Assembly (NCBI GenBank): GCA_965220955.1
Contig: CBDCRK010000008.1
Coordinates: 1 to 64,000, forward strand
Reading direction: 5' to 3'
Length of the DNA stretch: 64,000 nucleotides
Source: CBDCRK01 sp965220955
Lineage (GTDB): Bacteria > Desulfobacterota > Binatia > Bin18 > CBDCRK01
Shown here: positions 49,642-57,810 of the stretch, piece by piece
How the letters are laid out: each line of letters begins with the position of its first letter
How positions within the stretch are numbered: the first letter of the stretch is position 1
The notes under the pieces: model-generated
Told to the model about the DNA's origin: nothing
What the model saw: only the letters and a program-made list of their open reading frames with translations
The model's database searches: none
Translations under genes and position numbers: made by a program

Positions 49642-50074
49642 GCATATCCACGTGCGCTGCATCGTGACCGGTGGGGGCTCACCGCCGATGGGGCGTAGTG
49701 GTGCTCATGTCGGCGGCGTTTTCTGTTTGCGGTCAAAGCTCTCAGTAAATTCTTCCGGGGTAAGTACCCCGCGGGCTTGAGTCGGCTGCGCGCAGGGCAG
49801 CACCGCCTCGGCTGCAGCTTTGTGCCCCTGAGCAGTGTTCTGGTCCGCTTGGCAACTATTGGCAGCACTCCCCAAACTCGCTAGAATCTCCATAGGGTCC
49901 TCCGCTGAGAGGCCAGCGGTTCAGTTCAAGCGAATTTGGGCGCCCTGCGGCCAGATGCGTCTGAGGGGTAACGCCAACGTTCCATGGCGTCGCAAGGCGG
50001 ATTAAATCCTTTACGTTAGGACTCCCGAGTCTGAAGTTATGGTAGTAGTGTCATTGTCGAGGAGGTGAAACTAC
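49642..50074. other. Gap between methyltransferase and toxin-antitoxin genes
   Basis: A minus-strand frame 49893-49705 (MEILASLGSAANSCQADQNT, LTPEEFTESFDRKQK) is the only protein-like text and may be a gene fragment. It has no recognisable family. None of the GTAGGGGCG- or GGAGGGG-type repeats is present. The final 40 bp (GTCATTGTCGAGGAGGTGAA) carry the ribosome-binding site of the antitoxin. Confidence 0.4.
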
Positions 50075-50326
50075 ATGACAACGCGCCAAATCGTCATTGA
50101 TGTGCCAGAGACGGTTCTCTTAGCAGAAAAGACTGACGAACAGACCTTTGCCCGAGAAGTACGTATGCTAGCGGCAGTCAAATTGTATGAACTAGGTCGC
50201 CTATCGTCAGGGCGTGCCGCCGAGCTTGCCGGTATCCCACGTGTGGAGTTTCTCCTCGCCCTTGGACGGTACAAGGTCTTTCCATTTGAGGCCGAGTTGA
50301 ACGACTTGGAACAGGCGCATGCCTGA
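50075..50326 (+). CDS. UPF0175 family antitoxin
   Basis: An 83-residue UPF0175 protein: VIDVPETVLLAEKTDEQTFA, REVRMLAAVKLYELGRLSSG and RAAELAGIPRVEFLLALGRY. The last two form a helix-turn-helix-like part. These act as antitoxins and autoregulators for DUF3368 PIN-type toxins. GAGGAGGTG lies 7 bases before the ATG. It overlaps the toxin gene by 8 bp, so the pair is translated together. Confidence 0.88.
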   Translation: MTTRQIVIDVPETVLLAEKTDEQTFAREVRMLAAVKLYELGRLSSGRAAELAGIPRVEFLLALGRYKVFPFEAELNDLEQAHA

Positions 50327-50813
50327 GGTCATCAGTAACACGTCTCCGTTGCTCTATCTCTACCGGATTGGTGTGCTGGACTGGCTGCCCACCCTATGCA
50401 GCAACATCTGGATTCCTCAAGCCGTGGTCCGCGAGTTACAAGCAGGTCAGAGCAAAGGGTATGATGTTCCCATGCCAGGGGCGTATACCTGGCTCCAGGT
50501 TGTCGAGCCACGTGCGGTGCCTTCCGCATGGCTTGCCCTTGATATAGGGGCAGGCGAACTTGCCGTGCTAGCCCTCGCTTTGGAGCATCCTCAACGGGTG
50601 GTATTGCTGGACGACGGTCGAGCCCGGCGGATTGCCCAAGCTGCGAGCCTCACGGTATGGGGAACACTCAAAGTCCTCCTGGAAGCGAAATCCCAGGGTT
50701 TGACGGACCGTATAACCCCTCATGTTGACCAGCTCAGAGCATCCGGCATGTGGATGTCAGACGCGATTCGACAGCGTGTGTTAGCATTGGCAGGAGAAAA
50801 TCAGGCAGAGTGA
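50319..50813 (+). CDS. DUF3368 PIN-domain toxin
   Basis: A 164-residue DUF3368 protein with PIN-like acidic sites: EVISNTSPLLYLYRIGVLDW at the N-terminus, IGAGELAVLALALEH in the middle and VVLLDDGRARRIAQAASLTV, followed by VWGTLKVLLEAKSQGL. These are predicted RNases restrained by UPF0175. The acidic residue normally near the start (D in SDTSPL) is N here (SNTSPLLYL), which is also common in the family. The pair looks intact. Confidence 0.88.
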   Translation: MPEVISNTSPLLYLYRIGVLDWLPTLCSNIWIPQAVVRELQAGQSKGYDVPMPGAYTWLQVVEPRAVPSAWLALDIGAGELAVLALALEHPQRVVLLDDGRARRIAQAASLTVWGTLKVLLEAKSQGLTDRITPHVDQLRASGMWMSDAIRQRVLALAGENQAE

Positions 50814-50888
50814 GAGAGGTCCTAATTGAGGAGGAAAGAAATAGTATCAGGTTTTTACTTTGCTTGTTTGGAAGAGTATGAGACAGCT

Positions 50889-50972
50889 ATGACACACCCC
50901 TTACGGCTCACCTACCCCGGCGCGGTCTACCATGTGACACGAAGGGCAGGGGTCAGGCTTTTGAAATATTGA
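50889..50972 (+). pseudogene. REP-associated Y1 transposase, N-terminal fragment
   Basis: The 27-codon frame begins MTHPLRLTYPGAVYHVTRR, the hallmark start of REP-associated tyrosine transposases (RAYT, IS200-like). It runs out after RRAG. It is followed 32 bp later by the start of a second one. Confidence 0.6.
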
Positions 50973-51003
50973 TAGTGGAGTGAGTCTGGATTAGCGTGGG
51001 GGC

Positions 51004-51392
51004 ATGGCTCGCAAACCGCGAATTCATTATCCAGGCGCTTTATACCACGTCATGCTGCGGGGTAATGGGGGTGAGGAGATTTTCTTTGAGGATGACGATC
51101 GTAGACATTTCCTAAAGCTCGTTGAAGCAGTGCCCGCTTTGGGCATCGCCTCCATGCCTTTTGTCTGATGGCCAACCACGTGCACTTTGCCATTGAGGTG
51201 GGGAAGGTGCCGCTATCCAAAATCATGCACAACCTTAGCTTTCGTTACACAGGCTGGATCAACAAGCGGAGAAAGCGAATAGGCCACTTATTTCAAGGCC
51301 GGTACAAGGCGATCTTGGTGGACCCGGACTCCTACTTATCCGATTCGGCGGCCTATCTCCGGCACAACCAGAATAATCAAGCGGCCCTGTAA
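51004..51392 (+). pseudogene. REP-associated Y1 transposase (RAYT), frameshifted and truncated
   Basis: The frame begins ARKPRIHYPGALYHVMLRGN and EEIFFEDDDRRHFLKLVEA, then shifts near 51125-51150 to FCLMANHVHFAIEVGKVPLS, with the HxH catalytic motif, and MHNLSFRYTGWINKRRKRIG, HLFQGRYKAILVDPDSYL. It ends at LRHNQNNQAAL, before the usual C-terminal helix with the tyrosine environment fully present. Intact RAYTs bind and move palindromic REP sequences. This copy cannot do so. Confidence 0.75.
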
Positions 51393-51440
51393 TCCTCGGC
51401 ATCGTCAGCGCAGAGGTCAATTGGGGTGGTAATGCTAACG

Positions 51441-52502
51441 CTAGTCGCCAAGACTTGTTGCCAGCACCCACATGGGTCGCTGGCCCACGGAATAAGTCTC
51501 CAAGGGGGTAAGCTCACCCGTATCTCCGTTGATTCGGTACGAGGCGAGACGGCCCGATGCCGAGCCCGCGGCGAAGAGGAAATTGCCCTCGGGGTCCAGG
51601 CTGAAGGCGCTGGGTACTGCTTCGGTCGACACTTGTCCGATGGCCGTTAACCGCCCGGTGGAGGCGTCTACCGAGAAGCCAGCGATGCTGTTGTGGCCTC
51701 GGTTAGGAACATACAGGAATTTCCCCGAAGAAGAGATTTGAATCTGGGAACAGGTGTTCCTTTCGGTGTAACCGTCGGGCAGGGTTGTTATAGTTTGAAA
51801 AGCCGACAGTGTTCCCGTCAAAGTGTCTAGACGGTAGCCGGTTACACTGCAGCCCTGCTCGTTGGAAAAGTAGACGATATCTTGGGTTGGATGAAAGCAA
51901 AAGTGGCGGGGGCCAAGCCGCTCCTCCTGCTCCAGGCGGAGGGGAGAGCTGGGGGTAAGATGGCCGGTGTTTTCGTCGAACCTGAACTGGTAAATCACAT
52001 TTGGCCCATCATATGCCTCCCTGACCGGTTCCAATACGTTATCGTATAAGCGGGCGATGTGAGGCACAAAGGCAAACTTGTTGGATGGATCGGTCTGGAT
52101 GGCGTGGGCGCCAGTGGCCGTTGCTAGCCATTCGATGGGTGGGTCGCCCACCGCTCCGTTATCGCTAATCGGATGTACCGCCACACGCCCGCCTTGATAA
52201 TAGGCGGACAGCAAATACTTGCCTTTGCGGTCGGTGGACAGAAATGCGGGAGTGGCCTCTGGCGACACCGTCCCGTTTCGCGTAAGTTCTCCGGTGTTGT
52301 GGTTTATCCGGTAGCTGGATATCTCTGGAGCGCCGCGGTGCCCGACATAAAGAACTCTCCGGTCCGGGCTTATTGCCAGCAGAAACGGCCCACCCGATAC
52401 AGGCACCTCGGCCTTTGGCGCTAGCTTGCCGGTCCCCGCATCCATGGTGAAGACCGAGATCTTGTCATCGTCTTGCAGGGCAACGTACATGTAGTAGGGC
52501 AT
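51441..52502 (-). CDS. Lactonase family protein (7-bladed propeller)
   Basis: A 353-residue PF10282-type protein of the 6-phosphogluconolactonase (YkgB/Pgl-like) propeller family. Blades repeat a pattern of an aromatic strand followed by TGELTP-like turns: VFTMDAGTGKLAPKAEVPV, YRINHNTGELTRNGTV, FRFDENTGHLTPSSPLRL, YRLDTLTGTLSAFQTI, FSVDASTGRLTAIGQVS, YRINGDTGELTPLETYSVGQ. No signal peptide is seen. The lactone substrate is unknown. AGAAGGAGATC lies upstream of the start. It is followed downstream by the transposase remnants on the other strand. Confidence 0.85.
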   Translation of the reverse strand: MPYYMYVALQDDDKISVFTMDAGTGKLAPKAEVPVSGGPFLLAISPDRRVLYVGHRGAPEISSYRINHNTGELTRNGTVSPEATPAFLSTDRKGKYLLSAYYQGGRVAVHPISDNGAVGDPPIEWLATATGAHAIQTDPSNKFAFVPHIARLYDNVLEPVREAYDGPNVIYQFRFDENTGHLTPSSPLRLEQEERLGPRHFCFHPTQDIVYFSNEQGCSVTGYRLDTLTGTLSAFQTITTLPDGYTERNTCSQIQISSSGKFLYVPNRGHNSIAGFSVDASTGRLTAIGQVSTEAVPSAFSLDPEGNFLFAAGSASGRLASYRINGDTGELTPLETYSVGQRPMWVLATSLGD

Positions 52503-52623
52503 CCTTTGATCTCCTTCTAAGTTTTCGCTAGTCCTGGGCCTAACGCCAAACCACTTGGTACACCCGCCTTAGTTCGGCCAGCCTGGACGGTTCCACTTCC
52601 TAACACTCCCCCAATTGGCGTTG

Positions 52624-53475
52624 TTACCTTACCAACGCATCGGCTATCCGCTCCAGCTGTTCACCCATTTCCTTTTCGGTTTCACAGTGGGCGGGCCACA
52701 CTGAAACCCGTACTGCTCCGGCGTTCAAAAACGCCTCCACTTGGTCCCTGGTGGTATCCGTTGGCTGACCAAATACCGAGATCGAAAGTGATGCCGGGTC
52801 CCGGCCCCGCTCGGCAGCCAGGGTGTCGAGAATTTTACGGCTTTGCTCTACCTGGCCAGGGGTTGTCCGGACTGGGAGCCAGCCATCACCCCATCTGGAC
52901 ACCCGCTGGAGCACATTGGGAGCGTTGCCCCCTAGCAGTATCGGCGGGTGGGGCTTTTGAGCCGGTTTAGGATAGCAATAGACAGGTGGGAAATCGTAAT
53001 AGCGGCCGTGGAATTCGGCTTCATCCTTGGTCCACAATTCTTTCAACGCCATTACGGCCTCTCTGGTCTGGGTCCATCGGTGGTCGAAATCCCCACCCAT
53101 CATGGTGGTCTCTTCCCGGTTCCAACCCGCTCCAACGCCGAAGATGAACCTGCCTTTACTGTGTTGGTCCAGGACTGAAATCTCTTTAGCCAGAAGCAAC
53201 GGATTGCGCTCGGGGACCAACGTGATACCGGTGGCCAGTTTGATCCTGCTGGTAACGGCGCATGCCATGGCAAGTGAGATATAGGGCTCGGAAAAGTGAC
53301 GGTAGGTCCACGGAATCTCGCCGCCGGTGGCAGGAAATGGACTATCGCTTTTCACCGGTAGGATGGGGTGCTCGTGATACCAGATCGACTCGAAGCCCAA
53401 CGCCTCAGCCTTCTGGGCAATGAACGCTGGATCAAGGGTGTAGGCCGGTAGAGGTACTACAATTCCAACAGACAT
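52624..53475 (-). CDS. LLM class flavin/F420-dependent oxidoreductase (TIGR03619-like)
   Basis: A 283-residue luciferase-like monooxygenase fold protein: VPLPAYTLDPAFIAQKAEAL, GFESIWYHEHPILP, then LATGITLVPERNPLLLAKEI, DQHSKGRFIFGVGAGWNREE, HPPILLGGNAPNVLQRVSRW and GDGWLPVRTTPGQ. The pattern is that of F420-dependent family members, although FMN use cannot be excluded without cofactor genes nearby. AAATGAGATG lies near the start, with GGAGGAAATG upstream. The substrate is not predictable. Confidence 0.87.
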   Translation of the reverse strand: MSVGIVVPLPAYTLDPAFIAQKAEALGFESIWYHEHPILPVKSDSPFPATGGEIPWTYRHFSEPYISLAMACAVTSRIKLATGITLVPERNPLLLAKEISVLDQHSKGRFIFGVGAGWNREETTMMGGDFDHRWTQTREAVMALKELWTKDEAEFHGRYYDFPPVYCYPKPAQKPHPPILLGGNAPNVLQRVSRWGDGWLPVRTTPGQVEQSRKILDTLAAERGRDPASLSISVFGQPTDTTRDQVEAFLNAGAVRVSVWPAHCETEKEMGEQLERIADALVR

Positions 53476-53965
53476 CTCATTTCCTCCATTTTGGTTTTGC
53501 GCTCTATAGTGGCGGCCGCCTAAAACTGCCCCAAGCTTCGGGATTCATCGCTCGATCCCACGGTTCCACGGTTCCTTTGTTAGGGGCAAGGGCTCTAGCT
53601 GTCAATGACGGCGGCGTGGAGTCCATTGCCGGCAATACATGAACAGGTGCCGTAGGTGCCAGCACCACCTTCAAGGCTCAACATTCTGTGCTCTCGGTCG
53701 AGGGTCCAATTGTTGCCAAACATTAGCACAGCGGGAGGCGGAGCACAAATTTCTAATTCGAACGATCGGGAACCTCATCGAGCTCTCTACCAGGGTGATC
53801 CCAGGCGGACATAAAAGGGTCGGACTAGACGCAGCAAAAGGACTTGTAAACAGGAGACGCTACCCTGTTTCACAAGAAATTGTTAGGATAGATGAACCGT
53901 TGCGCTTGCGCTGACTATCCCGTCTCCTTGACGAGCCCTCATCTTTGCTTGCACTATGCAGAGCA
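53476..53965. other. Intergenic region without a convincing gene
   Basis: About 490 bp. A frame at 53639-53914 (91 codons, CRRCQHHLQGSTFCALGRG) has atypical composition and no recognisable domain, so I do not call it. Repeats of the prophage type are absent. The region probably holds promoters for the divergent flavoenzyme and the small gene pair at 53966. Confidence 0.5.
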
Positions 53966-54205
53966 ATGAAGTTTGAGGTCATTGGCCACATTAGCAATGT
54001 TGAGGTTATTGCTGCAGGTCCAGGCATTCGAGTTCTCTCTTACCTTCGCAAGGCGTATGGTCGCGGACGATGGCGCAAGTTGAAAGGGACCGCCACGGTT
54101 CTCTTGCCGAACGGCGCCTTGCGCAGAGTAGAGTTGCATTGGTACGAAGCGCATGGTATCGGGAAAAAAGATCTGAGAATTAAATACTACTTGGATGAGC
54201 CATGA
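53966..54205 (+). CDS. Small unknown protein, first of a coupled pair
   Basis: A 79-residue basic protein: MKFEVIGHISNVEVIAAGPG, IRVLSYLRKAYGRGRWRKLK, GTATVLLPNGALRRVELHWY and EAHGIGKKDLRIKYYLDE. I recognise this as a conserved hypothetical found in many bacteria together with the next gene, with no known function. The stop overlaps the next start as ATGA. Its size and pairing are toxin-antitoxin-like, but that is only an analogy. Confidence 0.75.
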   Translation: MKFEVIGHISNVEVIAAGPGIRVLSYLRKAYGRGRWRKLKGTATVLLPNGALRRVELHWYEAHGIGKKDLRIKYYLDEP

Positions 54206-54438
54206 AACCACCGACAAAACCTTTTGCTCTGTGTATTGATAACACCGACTACGAGGTATCCCTGATCCGGGGTAAGGTCTATCGGATTCTTCCCGATCCG
54301 AGAGCAGCCAAGGACGATTTAGTGCGAATTAATGATGAGAGTGGCGAGGACTATTTGTTTCATAAGAGCCACTTTGTCTTTGTGGACTTTCCACAGGCTG
54401 TGAGAAAGAAGCTCCTCGCCCTGGAGAGTACCCCCTAA
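54202..54438 (+). CDS. Small unknown protein, second of a coupled pair
   Basis: A 78-residue protein: FALCIDNTDYEVSLIRGKVY, RILPDPRAAKDDLVRINDES and GEDYLFHKSHFVFVDFPQAV. The pattern (short beta sheet with GKVYxILPD...A..D..RxxDESGEDYL) is a widespread conserved hypothetical encoded right after the preceding type of gene. No catalytic residues are obvious. ATGA overlap implies coupled translation. Confidence 0.75.
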   Translation: MKPPTKPFALCIDNTDYEVSLIRGKVYRILPDPRAAKDDLVRINDESGEDYLFHKSHFVFVDFPQAVRKKLLALESTP

Positions 54439-54597
54439 CATTGCGCTTGCGGTTTGGAATGAATCCGAAGGGACACGGTGGAGTGGCGGCGGGTGAGAGC
54501 TGTCGTTCAGATTTCGATTCGAGTTCTCTTCGGAGGGCCCCGACGGACTTTTGGACAACTCGTGCATTAAGTAGCATGGAACATTGAGGAGGCTCTT

Positions 54598-55035
54598 ATG
54601 ATCGTAAGACTGGACCACATCGGCATCGTTGCGCGGACGATTGACGAGGCGCTTGAGACTCTTGACGCCAGGCTGGGCTTTTCGCTCGACGCTGAGGCTA
54701 CACCGCTGCCGGACGGTGCCTACTTTGCACCGGAGGGCACACACAACTACATGATCCAAGTCGGCAGCGGCCAAACCCAAATCGAAGTCCTCATTCCTGT
54801 TGTTCCTGAAGCTGGAACGTACAAATATCTGCAGCGCTTCGGTCCTGGCCTGCACCATTGGGGTTTTGCGTGTGAGGACGTGGCCGAGGAGGCTGAGCGC
54901 CTTCGGGCGCAGGGGTTGAGACAGATCGACCTCGGCGTGCCGAATCCGGATCGCATGGCGGCGGCATTCTTTCATCCGAAAACTGCCGGCGGGATCCTCA
55001 CCGAGCTCGTCCCCATGCGTCCCCCCCGCAGGTGA
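54598..55035 (+). CDS. VOC family protein (methylmalonyl-CoA epimerase-like)
   Basis: A 145-residue glyoxalase-fold protein. Two beta-alpha-beta halves begin with VRLDHIGIVARTIDEALETL, where His is the first metal ligand, and GPGLHHWGFACEDVAEEAER, where the third-strand His-containing motif resembles methylmalonyl-CoA epimerase (HHIAF). EVLIPVVPEAGTYKYLQRFG carries the second-ligand Glu and GILTELVP the last. GAGGAGGCTCTT precedes the ATG. The epimerase function is a guess from HHWGF and the KYLQRFGPGLHH spacing; many VOC enzymes look alike. Confidence 0.8.
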   Translation: MIVRLDHIGIVARTIDEALETLDARLGFSLDAEATPLPDGAYFAPEGTHNYMIQVGSGQTQIEVLIPVVPEAGTYKYLQRFGPGLHHWGFACEDVAEEAERLRAQGLRQIDLGVPNPDRMAAAFFHPKTAGGILTELVPMRPPRR

Positions 55036-55259
55036 AGGCGCCGCTGGACCAAGATGTTCCCTTCGACTTCAACCCTACTCAGGTCGAGCGGGTCAGCAAC
55101 GACGAATTCCTGCCCACCTTTGACGGGTCTGACAGGCTGATGAGTTTGATCAGCCAGGTAGTCGATGCTTACTGGGACCAGGTAGCCGCGCCGGGGGTGG
55201 ATGCCGCGACAACGGCGGCCGCAGAGGCCAGGCTGTTAACGATTCAGCAGAGGTGTTAG
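55032..55259 (+). CDS. Short unknown protein overlapping the VOC gene
   Basis: The GTG start overlaps the VOC stop (GTGA). The 75-residue product (PLDQDVPFDFNPTQVERVSN, LMSLISQVVDAYWDQVAAPG) is acidic and has no recognised domain. It may be a truncated gene or a small partner of the VOC protein. Confidence 0.4.
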   Translation: MKAPLDQDVPFDFNPTQVERVSNDEFLPTFDGSDRLMSLISQVVDAYWDQVAAPGVDAATTAAAEARLLTIQQRC

Positions 55260-55311
55260 CCTCCTCTAGACCAGCCTTGTAGATGTACACATATACGTGT
55301 ACAAAAACGAA

Positions 55312-55488
55312 ATGAAGCGGCGGGAGTTGGAGGAGGCGTTGCGGAGGCTCGGCTGGCGATTCTTACGCCACGGAGCGAAACACGATGTGTGGACTGACGG
55401 CGAGCGGCAGGAGCCGATTCCCCGTCATAGGGAGATTAACGAAAAGCTGGCACAGGCCATTTTGCGCCGTGCTGGCAGAAGAGAGTGA
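55312..55488 (+). CDS. HicA-like mRNA interferase toxin
   Basis: A 58-residue HicA-family protein: MKRRELEEALRRLGWRFLRH, GAKHDVWTDGERQEPIPRHR and EINEKLAQAILRRAG. The catalytic His is in the GxKHxxW motif and PRHxEI is the usual end. HicA toxins cut mRNA and tmRNA. The ATG at 55312 is preferred to a GTG at 55297. The gene overlaps the antitoxin gene by 4 bp (GTGA). Confidence 0.85.
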   Translation: MKRRELEEALRRLGWRFLRHGAKHDVWTDGERQEPIPRHREINEKLAQAILRRAGRRE

Positions 55489-55943
55489 CCATGCGCTTTC
55501 GGGGCAAGCTGAACAAGGATGGTAAGTTTTGGTTGGCGGAAGTCCCCATCTTCGCGGCAATAACACAAGGGCGAACCCGTCAGGAAGCTTTAGCAATGAT
55601 CGTCGATTGGTTTGAGACACTGATCAACCGTCCGAGTTTTTCTGTGACCGTCCATAAAGGGAAGAAGGGGGAGTTTGAAGTTAGTGCGTCTGACACCAAA
55701 GTAATGGTGTGCTTGCTCTTACAGCGCCAACGCCAGTTGAGCGGGCTGTCCCTTGCTGCGACAGCCGAGCGCTTGGGAGCCAAGTCGCGCAATGCCTATG
55801 CACGCTATGAACAGGGGACGTCGGTACCAACGGTAGAGAAGCTCGACCAGCTTCTCCAGGTCGTCTCTGGAGGGCAGGACTTTGTTTTGCACCCGAGTGC
55901 CGTAGAGGAAACGGAGCGAGAGGACCGTAAGGGAGTGGCCTAA
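55485..55943 (+). CDS. HicB-like antitoxin with helix-turn-helix
   Basis: A 152-residue antitoxin: the N-terminal degraded RNase H-like HicB fold (FWLAEVPIFAAITQGRTRQE, ALAMIVDWFETLI) and a C-terminal XRE-type helix-turn-helix (LSGLSLAATAERLGAKSRNA, YARYEQGTSVPTVEKLDQLL). It should neutralise HicA and repress its own operon. The order toxin then antitoxin is the standard hicAB order. Translation may start at GTG 55485 or ATG 55491. Confidence 0.85.
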   Translation: MTMRFRGKLNKDGKFWLAEVPIFAAITQGRTRQEALAMIVDWFETLINRPSFSVTVHKGKKGEFEVSASDTKVMVCLLLQRQRQLSGLSLAATAERLGAKSRNAYARYEQGTSVPTVEKLDQLLQVVSGGQDFVLHPSAVEETEREDRKGVA

Positions 55944-56269
55944 CTGAGCCATTGCAGCTGACCGCCACCGGGTTGCGGATCAGGTGACACAGCAACACTG
56001 CGGTCTGGCGGCTAGACACAGCAGACACATAAACGATGTCCTGGCGGTACGAACACGCTCAAAGGTAAACGATGTCTTGGCGGTGATTCCATAAACGATG
56101 TCCTGGCGGTTCGCAGGTATGATTGACAGGATTGAGGTGAAAGTCCCTTATGCCATGTCCGAGCTGTAGCTTTGATAATCCAGCCGGGCTCTCTCCTGGT
56201 ATTGAGCCATGTTCCCATGGTACTCTCTGATCCGTCTTCGATAAAGCGCAAAAATACTGGAGGAATGAT
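55944..56269. repeat. Intergenic region with three AAACGATGTC direct repeats
   Basis: AAACGATGTCCTGGCGG at 56031-56047, AAACGATGTCTTGGCGG at 56067-56083 and AAACGATGTCCTGGCGG at 56093-56109, in direct orientation with spacings of 36 and 26 bp. Iterated AAACGATGTC-type boxes remind me of the transposase-binding ends of some insertion sequences (IS21/IS481-like), but no transposase is nearby. No gene is visible. The amidase ribosome-binding site (GGAGGAATG) closes the region. Confidence 0.7.
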
Positions 56270-57763
56270 ATGTCGTTCAGGCTGGAAGAAACCACCATCT
56301 CCAAAATTCATGCAGCCTTACAGGCCGGTGAAGTGACCTGCGCCGAACTCGTGGCTGGATATCTCGCCCGGATTGAGGCCTACGATCGGAGCGGCCCGAG
56401 GATCAATTCGATCGTGACCCTTAATTCGCACGCTCGGGACGAAGCTGCACGGCTTGATGCCGAGTTCGCGCAGTCCGGCATGTTGTCAGGTCCCTTACAC
56501 GGCGTGCCCGTTGTGGTGAAGGATCAGGTCGAGACGGCCGGGATCATGACCACCTTCGGCTCGATTGCCTTGGACGGCTATATCCCCGACACCAACGCGA
56601 CTGCGATTACCAAGCTCCGTACGGCAGGCGCGATTATTCTGGCCAAAACTGCCATGCCAGACTTCGCAACATCGTGGTTCGGCTACTCGTCCAAGGCCGG
56701 CACAACGAAGAATCCGTATGATCTTGCTCACGACCCGGGAGGCTCAAGCGGCGGCACGGGGGCCGCGGTCGCTGCCAATCTGGGCGCTATCGGGGTGGGC
56801 GAGGATACCGGCGGATCGATCCGTGTGCCATCCTCGTTTAATAACCTGGTCGGCCTCAAGGTCACGCCGGGCCTCATCAGCCGGGCAGGCATGTCGCCGC
56901 TGATGGTGTTCCAGGACTCGGCCGGGCCGATGTGTCGCACCGTTACGGATGCGGCAAAACTACTCGAGGTGTTAGCCGGGTTTGATCCAGCCGATCCCTA
57001 TACTGCAACGGCCGTGATCGCGGGCAAGGTGAAATATTCGGAGCGGCTCGATAAGATGGCCCTCTCGGGTGTGCGAATCGGTGTGGTACACGAAGCCTTC
57101 GGCGACGTGTCCGATCCACAAGCCGCACTGGTCAACGAAGTGATCGAAGGTGCGCTGGTGGCGATGGGGGCAGCGGGCGCAACGCTGGTCGAGGTCGCCA
57201 TCCCTGATTTGCAGCACTATATTGCCTTGTCTTCACTGTATATCACCCGTTCACGACACGATATCGATGGCTTTCTAGCAGCACGTCCGAGCCTCCCGAT
57301 GAAGACTGTGAAAGAAATAATAGCTGCCAAAAAATACCATCCGAAGTTAGATTTCCTCGAAGCGCTGGCCCATGGACCGGACGACCCGTATGCCGATCCC
57401 GAGTATTACCAACGTTATACTGCGCGAGAGCAATTCCAGCGGGTGGTAATCAACCAGATGGCAAAGGCGGGGACAACAGCGCTCGTCTTTCCCACCACAC
57501 AAGTTCCATCGCCAAGCAGAGCGGAGCTCGATGCGGGCAAATGGCCCCTCTTAGAGTTCCCAACCAATACACTCATCGCAGCCCAGACGTGGATGCCGGC
57601 GATGAGTGTACCCGCGGGATTTACGCCTGGCGGCATCCCTGTGGGCCTAGAGATCGTTGGCTTACCGTATTGCGAAGCGGACCTCCTGTCGTTCGCGTAC
57701 GCGTTTGAACAGGCCACCTTGCATCGGAAACCATCCGCACACGTCCCTGAGTTGCCAAGTTAG
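56270..57763 (+). CDS. Amidase signature family enzyme
   Basis: A 497-residue amidase. The Ser-cisSer-Lys triad is visible: Lys in PVVVKDQVETAGIMTTFGS, then GGSSGGTGAAVAANLGAIGV with cis-Ser and the nucleophile in GVGEDTGGSIRVPSSFNNLV. The N-terminal TISKIHAALQAGEVTCAELV and GPRINSIVTLN are typical. It hydrolyses amides in the cytosol. GatA identity is unlikely because no gatB/gatC is adjacent and the C-terminal half is divergent. GGAGGAATGAT precedes the ATG. It lies before an alpha/beta hydrolase and a flavoenzyme in the same direction, a probable catabolic operon. Confidence 0.9.
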   Translation: MSFRLEETTISKIHAALQAGEVTCAELVAGYLARIEAYDRSGPRINSIVTLNSHARDEAARLDAEFAQSGMLSGPLHGVPVVVKDQVETAGIMTTFGSIALDGYIPDTNATAITKLRTAGAIILAKTAMPDFATSWFGYSSKAGTTKNPYDLAHDPGGSSGGTGAAVAANLGAIGVGEDTGGSIRVPSSFNNLVGLKVTPGLISRAGMSPLMVFQDSAGPMCRTVTDAAKLLEVLAGFDPADPYTATAVIAGKVKYSERLDKMALSGVRIGVVHEAFGDVSDPQAALVNEVIEGALVAMGAAGATLVEVAIPDLQHYIALSSLYITRSRHDIDGFLAARPSLPMKTVKEIIAAKKYHPKLDFLEALAHGPDDPYADPEYYQRYTAREQFQRVVINQMAKAGTTALVFPTTQVPSPSRAELDAGKWPLLEFPTNTLIAAQTWMPAMSVPAGFTPGGIPVGLEIVGLPYCEADLLSFAYAFEQATLHRKPSAHVPELPS

Positions 57764-57810
57764 GCCCTCGCATATACGACGAGAAAAAGGTTCTTTTTGG
57801 GAGCCTGAAT

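Noticed and set aside
53639..53914. 91-codon open frame rich in Arg and Cys
   Set aside because: No domain, no good ribosome-binding site, and unusual composition; likely noncoding.
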